The position numbers and the translations under genes were made by a program. From Actinomycetota bacterium (GTDB lineage Bacteria > Actinomycetota > UBA4738), in NCBI GenBank assembly GCA_005885015.1, contig VAYG01000071.1:1-6421 (forward strand): a stretch of DNA of 6,421 nt, read 5' to 3'. Within the stretch, counting starts at the first letter, position 1; each line of letters starts with the position of its first letter. Below are positions 1 through 6,105 of the stretch, in pieces. Under the pieces are notes generated by a model, which was given only the letters and a program-made list of their open reading frames with translations, was not told where the DNA came from and did no database searches.

Positions 1-351
1 GATCCCTCCTGCCACCAGCCCGTGACGCGGGTCGAAGAAGGCCATGGAGGACGGCACGAACCCAGGGCCGAGCAGAGTCCCTGGCGACGGAGCTGTCGGG
101 AAGGAGACGGTGCCAGGTCCGGGATGGCTGGGCAACGGACTCCGGTGGCCGGGCCTCTCGGGGCCGGCCGAAATGAGCTGGTGGATGCCGGCGAAGGCCC
201 CGCCACCGATGGCCGCCACCAGGCCCACTGCCAGGACGATCGTCAGGCCCACCCGGCGGCGGGCTTCCCGCAGCGTTCGCGGCGGGATCCCTCGCCGGGG
301 CGGAACCTCGTCCGCGATCTCGCGAAGTAGCTCTTGGACCTTTGGCGCCAC
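1..351 (-). CDS. Single-pass membrane protein downstream of ECF sigma factor (3' end missing)
   Basis: The reading frame opens with GTG at 351-349, one base after the sigma factor stop, and runs 117 codons to the window edge without a stop, so the C-terminus is missing. A strong ribosome site, GGAGG at 364-360, lies 8 bases before the GTG, which decides the start over the out-of-frame ATG at 356. Visible parts are: a basic cytoplasmic tail of about 33 residues (QELLREIADEVPPRR, then REARRR); one hydrophobic helix at about residues 34-60; a Pro/Gly/Ser-rich linker at 61-100; and the start of an extracytoplasmic domain with MAFFDPRHGLVAGG (residues 103-116). That last phrase resembles the blade motif of BNR/sialidase-like or YCF48-like propellers. 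There is no Cys in the visible part, hence no HxxxCxxC zinc-finger anti-sigma motif. The tight linkage suggests a partner, perhaps a membrane regulator, of the sigma factor. The sensor or anti-sigma role is inference; the existence of the gene is well supported. Confidence 0.82.
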   Translation of the reverse strand, partial: MAPKVQELLREIADEVPPRRGIPPRTLREARRRVGLTIVLAVGLVAAIGGGAFAGIHQLISAGPERPGHRSPLPSHPGPGTVSFPTAPSPGTLLGPGFVPSSMAFFDPRHGLVAGGI

Positions 352-352
352 G

Positions 353-868
353 TCATCCACCTCCGAGTTCGTTTCGAAGGGTCCGCAGTCCCCGGGATAC
401 GAGGGATTTGGCCGTGCCGGGCCTGCACCGCAGGGCCTCGGCGGTCTCGGCCTCCGAGAGATCCAGGTAGAACCGGAGGACGATGGCGGCGCGCTGCCGG
501 TGCGGGAGTCGAAGGAGCGCCCGCTTCATGGCTTCGCGTGCAGCCGGTTCTGGCTCGACGGGGTCGGCCCGGGCGAGTCTGCGCTCCCGTTCCAGGTAGG
601 CCCGCTCGACCTTCCGGCGCCGGAAGTGGGAGATCGCAAGGTTCACCACGGTCCGACGCAGATACGCGTCGAAGGACCCCGGATCACGGACGTGAAGCAG
701 GCGGCCCGCCAGCTTGACGAAGGCGTCGTGGACCAGGTCCTCGGCCAGTGGAAGGTCACCGGTCAGGAGATAGGCGAGGCGCAGGGCGCCGTCCGCGTGC
801 CGCTCGTACAGTTGGGCCAGGCGCCCGCCCTCGATGCGCTCGGCCTTCTCCATCTCGGTGCGGATCAT
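353..868 (-). CDS. ECF-type RNA polymerase sigma factor (SigE-like, sigma-70 family)
   Basis: This 171-residue protein has the two-domain layout and length of group 4 (ECF) sigma factors, which direct RNA polymerase to the promoters of a dedicated regulon. Sigma region 2 spans about residues 17-90: YERHADGALRLAYLLTGD, then AEDLVHDAFVKL for core binding, then FDAYLRRTVVNLAISHFRRRK for -10 recognition and melting. A short charged linker (about 91-110, rich in Arg, Glu and Pro) leads to region 4 at about 112-168, with LPHRQRAAIVLRFYLDLSEAETAEAL and the recognition helix GTAKSLVSRGLRTLR. The YLLTGD and AEDLV phrases are typical of the actinobacterial SigE-type group. I chose the ATG at 868, with GAGG five bases upstream; a second ATG five codons in (853) is possible but has a poorer ribosome site. 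The gene sits 59 bases after the cupin gene and one base before the membrane protein gene, so the three are probably cotranscribed. Its inducing signal cannot be read from the sequence. Confidence 0.93.
   Translation of the reverse strand: MIRTEMEKAERIEGGRLAQLYERHADGALRLAYLLTGDLPLAEDLVHDAFVKLAGRLLHVRDPGSFDAYLRRTVVNLAISHFRRRKVERAYLERERRLARADPVEPEPAAREAMKRALLRLPHRQRAAIVLRFYLDLSEAETAEALRCRPGTAKSLVSRGLRTLRNELGGG
360..364 (-). promoter_or_regulatory. Ribosome binding site of the membrane protein gene (inside the sigma factor 3' end)
   Basis: GGAGG on the minus strand lies within the last codons of the sigma factor gene, 8 bases before the GTG at 351. It selects the GTG frame over the ATG that overlaps the sigma stop in another frame, and it implies coupled translation of the two genes. 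Confidence 0.7.
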
Positions 869-927
869 CCGCGCCTCACACCAAAAGAACGCGCGGGGGC
901 CTCGTTCGGTTGCAGGCCGGAGAGGCC

Positions 928-1593
928 TCAGCCGGGCTGTCGCTTCGCCGCCGGCGACCCCGGCGGGCTGAACACCCCGAGGAGCTTGAGCACCTCGTCG
1001 CCGGTGTTCTCCAGGCAGTGGGGGGTGCCGGGCGGCAGGAAGATGCTGCTGCCGGGCCGGACCGGCTCGGATTCCTCACCCACATGGGCGGTCCCGGTGC
1101 CCCCCAGGACGTAGATCGCCTCCTCGTAGTCGTGGTGGTGGAGAGGAGCCCGCCCCCGCTCGATGAACCCCACGAACTGGGTGACCAGCCTGGAGCCTCG
1201 ACTCGGGTCGATGAGCACCTTGAAGGACCGGTCGCCGCCCGCAGGGATCGCCTCCGCCTGGTCCTCGTGGGCCATGCCGATGGATCGGGCCATGGCCCCT
1301 CGGTCCTGAAGGCCCGACCCCGGTGGCGGAGCAAGGATGGATACCACCGTCACCTGTTCCGGGCCGGTCGACGACAGCGCGTAGCCCCGTCCGGGGGGGA
1401 CCAGGACCGCGGTCCCGGGCCACAGGGGGTTCCCGCCTCCTTCCTGATCGGAGGACAGCCAGGCGCTTCCTTCCACCAGATAGAGGACCTCCTCGCTGGC
1501 AGGGGGCGTGACGAACTCCCCGTGCCCCCGGATCCGCAGGGTGCGTTGGAGGAGGTTGCGGCTCCCGATCGTCTCGTCGATGAGCGTTCGCAC
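928..1593 (-). CDS. Bicupin protein (two cupin_2-type domains, metal site only in the C-terminal one)
   Basis: This is a 221-residue protein with two tandem cupin folds. The C-terminal cupin (about residues 135-210) has both conserved motifs intact. Motif 1 is LHHHDYEEAIYVLGG, with ligands H152, H154 and E158. Motif 2 is GSSIFLPPGTPHCLEN, with ligand H192, and it fits G(X)5PXG(X)2H(X)3N exactly. The N-terminal cupin (about 28-90) keeps the barrel phrases (EEVLYLVEGSAWL, PGTAVLVPPGRGYAL) but has no HxH motif, so it is probably structural. GTG at 1593 is the first possible start: the frame is open back to a TGA at 1683-1681, but none of the 29 codons between is ATG, GTG, TTG or CTG. GGGGA at 1605-1601 is a fair ribosome site. 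Bicupins of this kind include dioxygenases, ureidoglycine aminohydrolase-like enzymes and sugar-binding proteins; the substrate here is unknown. The gene heads the minus-strand run and is divergent from ppdK. Confidence 0.88.
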   Translation of the reverse strand: MRTLIDETIGSRNLLQRTLRIRGHGEFVTPPASEEVLYLVEGSAWLSSDQEGGGNPLWPGTAVLVPPGRGYALSSTGPEQVTVVSILAPPPGSGLQDRGAMARSIGMAHEDQAEAIPAGGDRSFKVLIDPSRGSRLVTQFVGFIERGRAPLHHHDYEEAIYVLGGTGTAHVGEESEPVRPGSSIFLPPGTPHCLENTGDEVLKLLGVFSPPGSPAAKRQPG

Positions 1594-1763
1594 CGAGAGG
1601 TCCCCGGGCGGGGCCGGCGGCTGCGAATAGGACTGCCTGGCCGTGACCTCGTGCCGCCGGGTTGGTGGAAGCGCTCTCGGTCAACGGGCAGACCCTACTC
1701 GACCCACGTCCCCTGTTTCGGCCGGTTCGGCTGGCGAAGTGAGCCGTGGTCTGAGCGCCGGTG

Positions 1764-1792
1764 GAGGACGCGGTGCGGTCGGTCGATAGACT
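1764..1792 (+). promoter_or_regulatory. Possible ppdK promoter (TAGACT -10, weak -35)
   Basis: TAGACT at 1787-1792 fits the actinobacterial -10 pattern TAnnnT. GAGGAC at 1764-1769, 17 bases upstream, matches TTGACA poorly. Transcription starting near 1799 would give a leader of about 20 bases holding only the ribosome site. This is one of the few A/T-containing words in the otherwise GC-rich 226-base divergent region, in which I see no clear operator, riboswitch or terminator. Confidence 0.35.
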
Positions 1793-1808
1793 GGGGAAGG
1801 CAGAGCGC

Positions 1809-1814
1809 GGGAGG
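1809..1814 (+). promoter_or_regulatory. Ribosome binding site of ppdK
   Basis: GGGAGG lies five bases before the ATG at 1820. It supports that ATG over any upstream start; the protein then begins with the usual short basic lead-in to the FDFHEG/GGKGANL region of PPDK. Confidence 0.75.
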
Positions 1815-1819
1815 CATCC

Positions 1820-4558
1820 ATGGCAGGGAACGGTCGGCGCAAGCTCGTCTTCGACTTCCACGAGGGCAACAGGGACATGAAGGACCTCCTCGGCGGGAAG
1901 GGGGCCAACCTCGCCGAGATGACCAACATCGGACTCCCGGTCCCACCCGGCTTCACCACCACCACCGAGGCGTGCCTCTCCTATCTGGACCGGGGGACGT
2001 TCCCGGAGGGGCTGATGGACGAGGTGGACGAACACCTCGAGCGACTCGAGGGAACGATGGGGAAGAAGCTGGGGGACGACGCCGATCCTTTGCTCGTGTC
2101 CGTCCGGAGCGGGGCCAAGTTCTCCATGCCCGGGATGATGGACACGGTCCTCAACCTCGGCCTGAACGACAAGTCGGTCCAGGGACTGGCCAAGCAGTCG
2201 AGCGATGAGCGATTCGCCTGGGACTCCTACCGGAGGTTCGTCCAGATGTTCGGCAAGATCGTGCTGGACATCCCGGGCGATCGCTTCGAGGAGGCCCTCG
2301 ACCGGGCGAAGGCGAAGAAGGGCGAGGCCGCCAAGGACACCGATCTCACCGCCGAGGACCTCAGGGAGCTGACGGATGAGTTCAAAGAGATCGTCCGAAA
2401 GGAGACCGGGGAGGACTTCCCGCACCAGCCCCGGCAACAGCTGGAGAAGGCCATCGAGGCGGTCTTCCGATCGTGGAACGGCGCCCGTGCGGTCGCCTAC
2501 CGGCGGCAGAACAAGATCTCGGACGCGCTCGGCACGGCCGTGAACGTGGTGGCCATGGTGTTCGGGAACATGGGTGAGGACTCCGGGACTGGGGTCGCGT
2601 TCACCCGCAACCCCGCCACCGGCGAGAAGGAACCCTACGGCGACTATCTCCCCAACGCCCAGGGCGAGGATGTGGTGGCGGGGATCCGGAACACGCTGAA
2701 GCTCACCGAGCTGGCCGAGATCGACCCGAAGTCGTGGGAGGAGCTCCGGCGCGGCATGGACATCCTCGAGAAGCACTACCGGGACATGTGCGACATCGAG
2801 TTCACCATCGAGCGAGGAAAGCTGTGGTTCCTCCAGACGCGGGTGGGGAAGCGGACGGCCCTCGCCGAATGGGTGATGGCCCACGACATGTGGCAGGAGG
2901 GGCTGATCGGTCGCGAGGAGGGCCTGCTCAGGCTCGACCCGAACCGGCTCGAGCAACTGTTCAAGCCGGTGATCGAGGCCGGGCACAAGCAGAAGGAGAA
3001 GCCGGCCACCAAGGGGCTGAACGCGTCGCCGGGCGCGGCCGTCGGCCGGGTGGTGTTCACGGCCGACGGGGCCGAGGAGTGGGCGGAGCGCGGGGAGAAG
3101 GTCATCCTGGTGCGCCGGGAGACCACGCCCGACGACTACCACGGGATGATCCGATCCCAGGGCATCTTGACCAGCGCCGGAGGGACGAACTCGCATGCGG
3201 CCGTGGTGGCCCGCGGCGAGGGAATCCCCGCCGTGTGCGGCGCGGACCAGATTCGGATCCAGCGAGCGGCCAAGGCATTCACGGTGGACGGATCCAACGT
3301 TCAGGAAGGCGACTGGGTCACCATCGACGGCACCGACGGGACGGTCTACCTCAAGCAGCTCGACTTGGAGGATCCGCCCCTGGCTCGCGCGGTCGCCGGC
3401 GACGAGGCCGCACGCCGGGAGAAGATCTGGAAGGCCTTCCGGGCGTTCATGGAGCTGGCCGACCAGAAGCGGCGGCTCCGGGTCCGGGCGAACGCCGACA
3501 CACCGGACCAGGCCTCCAACGCCAGGGCTCGGGGGGCCGAAGGCATCGGTCTCTGCCGGACCGAGCACATGTTCCTCGGGGAGGAACGGGTGGCCGCGGT
3601 CCGGGAGATGATCTTCGCCGACACACCTGAGGAAGAGGAAGCGGCGCTGGCCAGCCTGCTGCCGCTGCAGAGGGGCGACTTCGTCGGAATCTTCGAGGCC
3701 ATGGACGGTCTGCCGGTGACCGTCCGGCTCCTGGACCCGCCCTTGCACGAGTTCCTCCCGAACCACGTCGACCTCGCCGTTGCGGTGGCCGTGGCCGAGG
3801 AACGCCACGAGTCCGAGGTCGTCGTGCGGGACGAGAAGATCCCCCTGGAAGAGGCTCGGGACGTTCTCCGCAAGGTGGAGGAGTTGCACGAGGCGAACCC
3901 GATGCTCGGCCTGCGAGGTGTCCGGCTGGGGATCGTCAAGCCGGGGCTCTACGCCATGCAGGTGCGGGCCATCGTGGAGGCCGCCTGCGATCGCGTGGAA
4001 GCCGGCGGCCACCCGGAGGTGGAGATCATGATCCCGCTGGTCGCCACCCAGGAGGAGCTCCGGCAGATGCGCGAGGAGCTGGAGCCCGCGGCCCGGGAAG
4101 TCCTGGTCCGGCGCCGGGTCGAGCTTCCGCTGCACTGGGGCACCATGATCGAGCTCCCCCGGGCCTCGGTCGTCGCGGGCGAGATCGCGGAAGTGGCCGA
4201 CTTCTTCTCGTTCGGCACCAACGACCTCACCCAGACGGCGTGGGGATTCTCCCGGGACGACATCGGCAAGTTCCTGGGGATGTACGAGGAGCGGAAACTG
4301 GTCCGGGCCAATCCGTTCGTCACGATCGACCGGCCGGGCGTGGGTCGGTTGATGGAGATGGCCGTCGGCGCGGGCAAGGCCGTCAATCCCGCCTTGCACA
4401 TCGGGATCTGCGGCGAGCACGGAGGCGACCCCGATTCCGTCGTGTTCTGCCACGAGATCCTCCTCGACTACGTCTCGTGCTCGCCGTACCGGATCGAGAC
4501 CGCGCGTCTGGCGGCCGGCCAGGCGGCCCTGGGGGCGGCGGAGGCAGCCTCCAAGTAA
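1820..4558 (+). CDS. ppdK: Pyruvate, phosphate dikinase (EC 2.7.9.1)
   Basis: This cytoplasmic enzyme interconverts pyruvate + ATP + Pi and PEP + AMP + PPi through a phosphohistidine, linking glycolysis and gluconeogenesis. The 912 residues compare with about 870-900 in the family, so it is full length. The N-terminal ATP-grasp domain (about 1-350) shows GGKGANLAEM (K27), SVRSGAKFSMPGMMDTVLNLG, MVFGNMGEDSGTGVAFTRNP, NAQGEDVVAGIR and FLQTRVGKRTA. The swivelling phosphohistidine domain (about 395-512) has GGTNSHAAVVARG with catalytic H459. The C-terminal TIM barrel (about 540-900) has GIGLCRTEHMF (R580), VRLLDPPLHEFLP (R636), GTMIELPRA (E778), SFGTNDLTQ (N801, D802) and GICGEHGGDP (C864), which align with the Clostridium symbiosum residues R561, R617, E745, N768, D769 and C831. 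One oddity is the loop before H459: Asn457 replaces the usual regulatory Thr two residues upstream of the His. No neighbouring PPDK regulatory protein gene is seen. The gene appears monocistronic, with its own ribosome site and a 200-base gap after it. Confidence 0.97.
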   Translation: MAGNGRRKLVFDFHEGNRDMKDLLGGKGANLAEMTNIGLPVPPGFTTTTEACLSYLDRGTFPEGLMDEVDEHLERLEGTMGKKLGDDADPLLVSVRSGAKFSMPGMMDTVLNLGLNDKSVQGLAKQSSDERFAWDSYRRFVQMFGKIVLDIPGDRFEEALDRAKAKKGEAAKDTDLTAEDLRELTDEFKEIVRKETGEDFPHQPRQQLEKAIEAVFRSWNGARAVAYRRQNKISDALGTAVNVVAMVFGNMGEDSGTGVAFTRNPATGEKEPYGDYLPNAQGEDVVAGIRNTLKLTELAEIDPKSWEELRRGMDILEKHYRDMCDIEFTIERGKLWFLQTRVGKRTALAEWVMAHDMWQEGLIGREEGLLRLDPNRLEQLFKPVIEAGHKQKEKPATKGLNASPGAAVGRVVFTADGAEEWAERGEKVILVRRETTPDDYHGMIRSQGILTSAGGTNSHAAVVARGEGIPAVCGADQIRIQRAAKAFTVDGSNVQEGDWVTIDGTDGTVYLKQLDLEDPPLARAVAGDEAARREKIWKAFRAFMELADQKRRLRVRANADTPDQASNARARGAEGIGLCRTEHMFLGEERVAAVREMIFADTPEEEEAALASLLPLQRGDFVGIFEAMDGLPVTVRLLDPPLHEFLPNHVDLAVAVAVAEERHESEVVVRDEKIPLEEARDVLRKVEELHEANPMLGLRGVRLGIVKPGLYAMQVRAIVEAACDRVEAGGHPEVEIMIPLVATQEELRQMREELEPAAREVLVRRRVELPLHWGTMIELPRASVVAGEIAEVADFFSFGTNDLTQTAWGFSRDDIGKFLGMYEERKLVRANPFVTIDRPGVGRLMEMAVGAGKAVNPALHIGICGEHGGDPDSVVFCHEILLDYVSCSPYRIETARLAAGQAALGAAEAASK

Positions 4559-4670
4559 GGGGTCCCTTGGCCGAGAGGCCCGGCGGCGGTCCCGTCCGGG
4601 CGTCCCGAATCCTCCGCGCCGCGGGCGGATATCCCCCGGGATGGCGATGCGAACAGGCGTTCTAATCCGC

Positions 4671-4676
4671 TAGCGT
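4671..4676 (+). promoter_or_regulatory. Possible -10 element for the secreted-protein pair
   Basis: TAGCGT fits TAnnnT and sits in a slightly A/T-richer patch (TTCTAATCCGC precedes it) of the 200-base gap between ppdK and the next gene. The -35 area (GCGAAC at 4649-4654, 16 bases upstream) is a poor match. A start near 4683 would give a leader of about 75 bases. The rest of the gap holds short GC-rich stems (GGCC-GAGA-GGCC at 4569-4580; TCCGC/GCGGA at 4613-4629) but no T tract, so I do not call a terminator. Confidence 0.25.
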
Positions 4677-4745
4677 GTCGAATCACCTGGGCTCGATACC
4701 GGCCCACGGCGCCTTCCCGGATCCGGCCTTCCCTCGGTCCTTCCC

Positions 4746-4752
4746 GAGGAGG
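4746..4752 (+). promoter_or_regulatory. Ribosome binding site of the secreted propeller protein gene
   Basis: GAGGAGG, a near-perfect anti-16S match, lies six bases before the ATG at 4759. It decides this start against the in-frame GTG at 4675, which would put 28 unlikely residues in front of the signal peptide. Confidence 0.85.
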
Positions 4753-4758
4753 TGCGCC

Positions 4759-6105
4759 ATGAGAGCGCCGTTCAGGGCGGGGCTCGGGTTGGGGGCGGTG
4801 CTGGTGTTGGCCGTCTGGCCGACGCTGCGGTGGGCGGCCGGAGCCGAGGGCAGGGCCCGGGCAGCGCCTCCTCGAATCTTCGAGCTCTACGTCCGCTCGC
4901 CGATCCTGGCCAAGGGAGGAGAGCGTGTTCGCGTACCCGTCCGCGTGGTCTGTGTCACGTCCCGGGGGACGCCGTGCCGGTCAGAGGTAACCCTGGCCAC
5001 CAGGTCGGGACCCTCGGGCGCGTGGCAGGCCACCCGTGCTCCGGCCGGCCCCTCGTTGGAGTTCGACCTGACGGGTCCGGTGGCACGGGCCCTGGGAACG
5101 AGGTCGTCCACCTCGCTCGCTCTCCGCGTCCGGGCAGAAGGTCCCGGCGGTCGGACGGTGGCCATGCCATCCGGCCGGCGAGTGCCACTCCGATTCTTCG
5201 TGATCAAGGAGATGGCCATCGTCCGGGCGCCCTCGATCCTGTTCGGCCGGACGCGTGGTGGCCGGACGGTGCTGTTCCTGCCATGGGGGAGCGGTGCCGT
5301 CCGAGCGGGTCTGGCCGATCCACCTGAAGGACCGCCGGCGGGTCCCTCCTCCTTCGACGTCGATCGGGCCGGCCGGATCTACGTGGTCGATCCGCTGCAG
5401 GGCAGGGTCGTCGTGTTCCGCCATGGGAAACCCATCCGGGAGACCCGGCTCCCCCTCGGTGCCCGGGCCGACATAGCGGTCACCGACCACGGAACCGCCT
5501 TCGTCCTCGACCAGTCGGGGGACAGGCTCGTAGTCAGGCGGATCACGGCGCACGGGAGCCCTGGTGCGCCGGTCCCGATCGGCCCAGGCCTTCCGGGCCA
5601 GGTGCGGACCGACGGCCATCGAGGACTCGTGGACGTGATGCCGCAGGACGAATGGCTGGCCATTCCCGATGAACGCGGCCGTGCCCGGGCCGAAGGTCCC
5701 CCCACGACCGGCCGGCCGATGCGTGGAGGCGGCGAGCTGGTCCGGGTCGTCGGTGACCGCTCGCTGCGGCTGGGCGAGGTCAGCGGCGGGCAGGTGATGG
5801 ACGCGATCGATGTCCGGTTCAGCGAACGGATCGGCGAGGCCGCCCTGACCGAGCCGGACGGCCGGGGTGGGTATTGGGCCGTGGCTCACCTCTGGCGATG
5901 GAAGCCCTTCCCAGCGGATCAGTACCAGGTTCTCCACGTGGCGCCGGGACGGGTCCTCGCCTCCTTCGCGGTCGGGGACCGCCGGTTCGTCAACACCCAG
6001 CCCCTGGCCCGGTTCCGCCTGGGCGGGGACGGAGCTCTGTACCAGCTGGTGACCTCTCCGGATGGTGCGCGCATCCTGCGCTTCGACCTCGGGAGGGAGT
6101 CATGA
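4759..6105 (+). CDS. Secreted protein with all-beta N-terminal region and probable NHL-like beta-propeller
   Basis: This 448-residue protein is probably Sec-exported. It begins with a basic MRAPFR, a hydrophobic stretch at about 9-22 and small-residue cleavage options near 26-36 (AAGA, ARAA); no lipobox Cys is present. Residues about 38-148 look like an Ig-type or other beta-sandwich domain (ELYVRSPILAKGGERVRVPVRVV), with Cys65 and Cys73 possibly disulfide-bonded. From about 190 the pattern becomes propeller-like: SSFDVDRAGRIYVVDPLQGRVVVF resembles an NHL blade, followed by DIAVTDHGTAFVLDQSGDRLVV, GGYWAVAHLW, LGGDGALYQLVTSPDG and a closing RILRFDL at the C-terminus. I do not recognise a named family. 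Such propellers usually bind proteins or ligands rather than catalyse, and no catalytic motif is evident. The stop overlaps the next start as ATGA, so it is translationally coupled to the NlpC/P60-like gene, suggesting a joint role outside the membrane. The domain calls are by eye. Confidence 0.82.
   Translation: MRAPFRAGLGLGAVLVLAVWPTLRWAAGAEGRARAAPPRIFELYVRSPILAKGGERVRVPVRVVCVTSRGTPCRSEVTLATRSGPSGAWQATRAPAGPSLEFDLTGPVARALGTRSSTSLALRVRAEGPGGRTVAMPSGRRVPLRFFVIKEMAIVRAPSILFGRTRGGRTVLFLPWGSGAVRAGLADPPEGPPAGPSSFDVDRAGRIYVVDPLQGRVVVFRHGKPIRETRLPLGARADIAVTDHGTAFVLDQSGDRLVVRRITAHGSPGAPVPIGPGLPGQVRTDGHRGLVDVMPQDEWLAIPDERGRARAEGPPTTGRPMRGGGELVRVVGDRSLRLGEVSGGQVMDAIDVRFSERIGEAALTEPDGRGGYWAVAHLWRWKPFPADQYQVLHVAPGRVLASFAVGDRRFVNTQPLARFRLGGDGALYQLVTSPDGARILRFDLGRES

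Noticed and set aside
1..4. GATC at the very first bases as a possible cloning junction
   Set aside because: Four bases are not evidence, and the membrane protein frame is continuous to the edge.
243..428. Minus-strand 61-codon frame over the sigma/membrane-protein junction, containing the ATG at 356
   Set aside because: Its reading is Arg/Ser-rich with no domain; the GTG frame at 351 has better ribosome-site spacing and encodes a clear membrane helix.
898..918. Inverted repeat GGCCT/AGGCC with an 11-base loop between the cupin and sigma genes
   Set aside because: A five-pair stem with a large loop and no T tract is too weak to call an attenuator or terminator.
1679..1684. TTGACC on the minus strand as a -35 for the cupin gene
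   Set aside because: No -10-like word lies 16-18 bases downstream (the area reads CCCGGC), so a promoter cannot be supported.
44..2208. Long plus-strand open frames at 44-1114 and 748-2208
   Set aside because: They lie opposite the membrane, sigma and cupin genes (and overlap ppdK out of frame), are Arg/Pro/Gly-rich, and show no domain. The minus-strand genes have clear family motifs.
1076..4453. 1125-codon open frame on the minus strand, mostly antisense to ppdK
   Set aside because: It is a composition shadow: strong G/C at the third codon positions of ppdK removes stops from an antisense frame. Its translation is low-complexity (rich in His, Leu, Pro, Gly, Asp, Arg) with no recognisable domain, and it also runs through the cupin gene in the wrong frame.
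149..4583. 13-base word at 149-161 recurring inverted at 4571-4583
   Set aside because: One copy is inside a coding region and the other intergenic, and GC-rich words of this length recur by chance at this window size; there are no further copies and no repeat structure.
4569..4629. Possible terminator stems after ppdK
   Set aside because: The stems are only 4-5 base pairs and are not followed by a T tract; in such GC-rich DNA they are expected by chance.
4468..4707. 79-codon minus-strand frame across the end of ppdK and the intergenic gap
   Set aside because: It overlaps the PPDK C-terminus antisense, is Ala/Arg/Gly-rich, and shows no ribosome site or motif.
4675..4758. In-frame GTG start at 4675 extending the secreted protein by 28 residues
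   Set aside because: The extension (SNHLGSIPAHGAFPD...) precedes a complete signal peptide and has no ribosome site, while GAGGAGG stands six bases before the ATG at 4759.
4981..5937. 318-codon minus-strand frame opposite the secreted propeller gene
   Set aside because: It is antisense to a gene with a strong ribosome site and signal peptide, and its translation lacks domain-like hydrophobic patterning.
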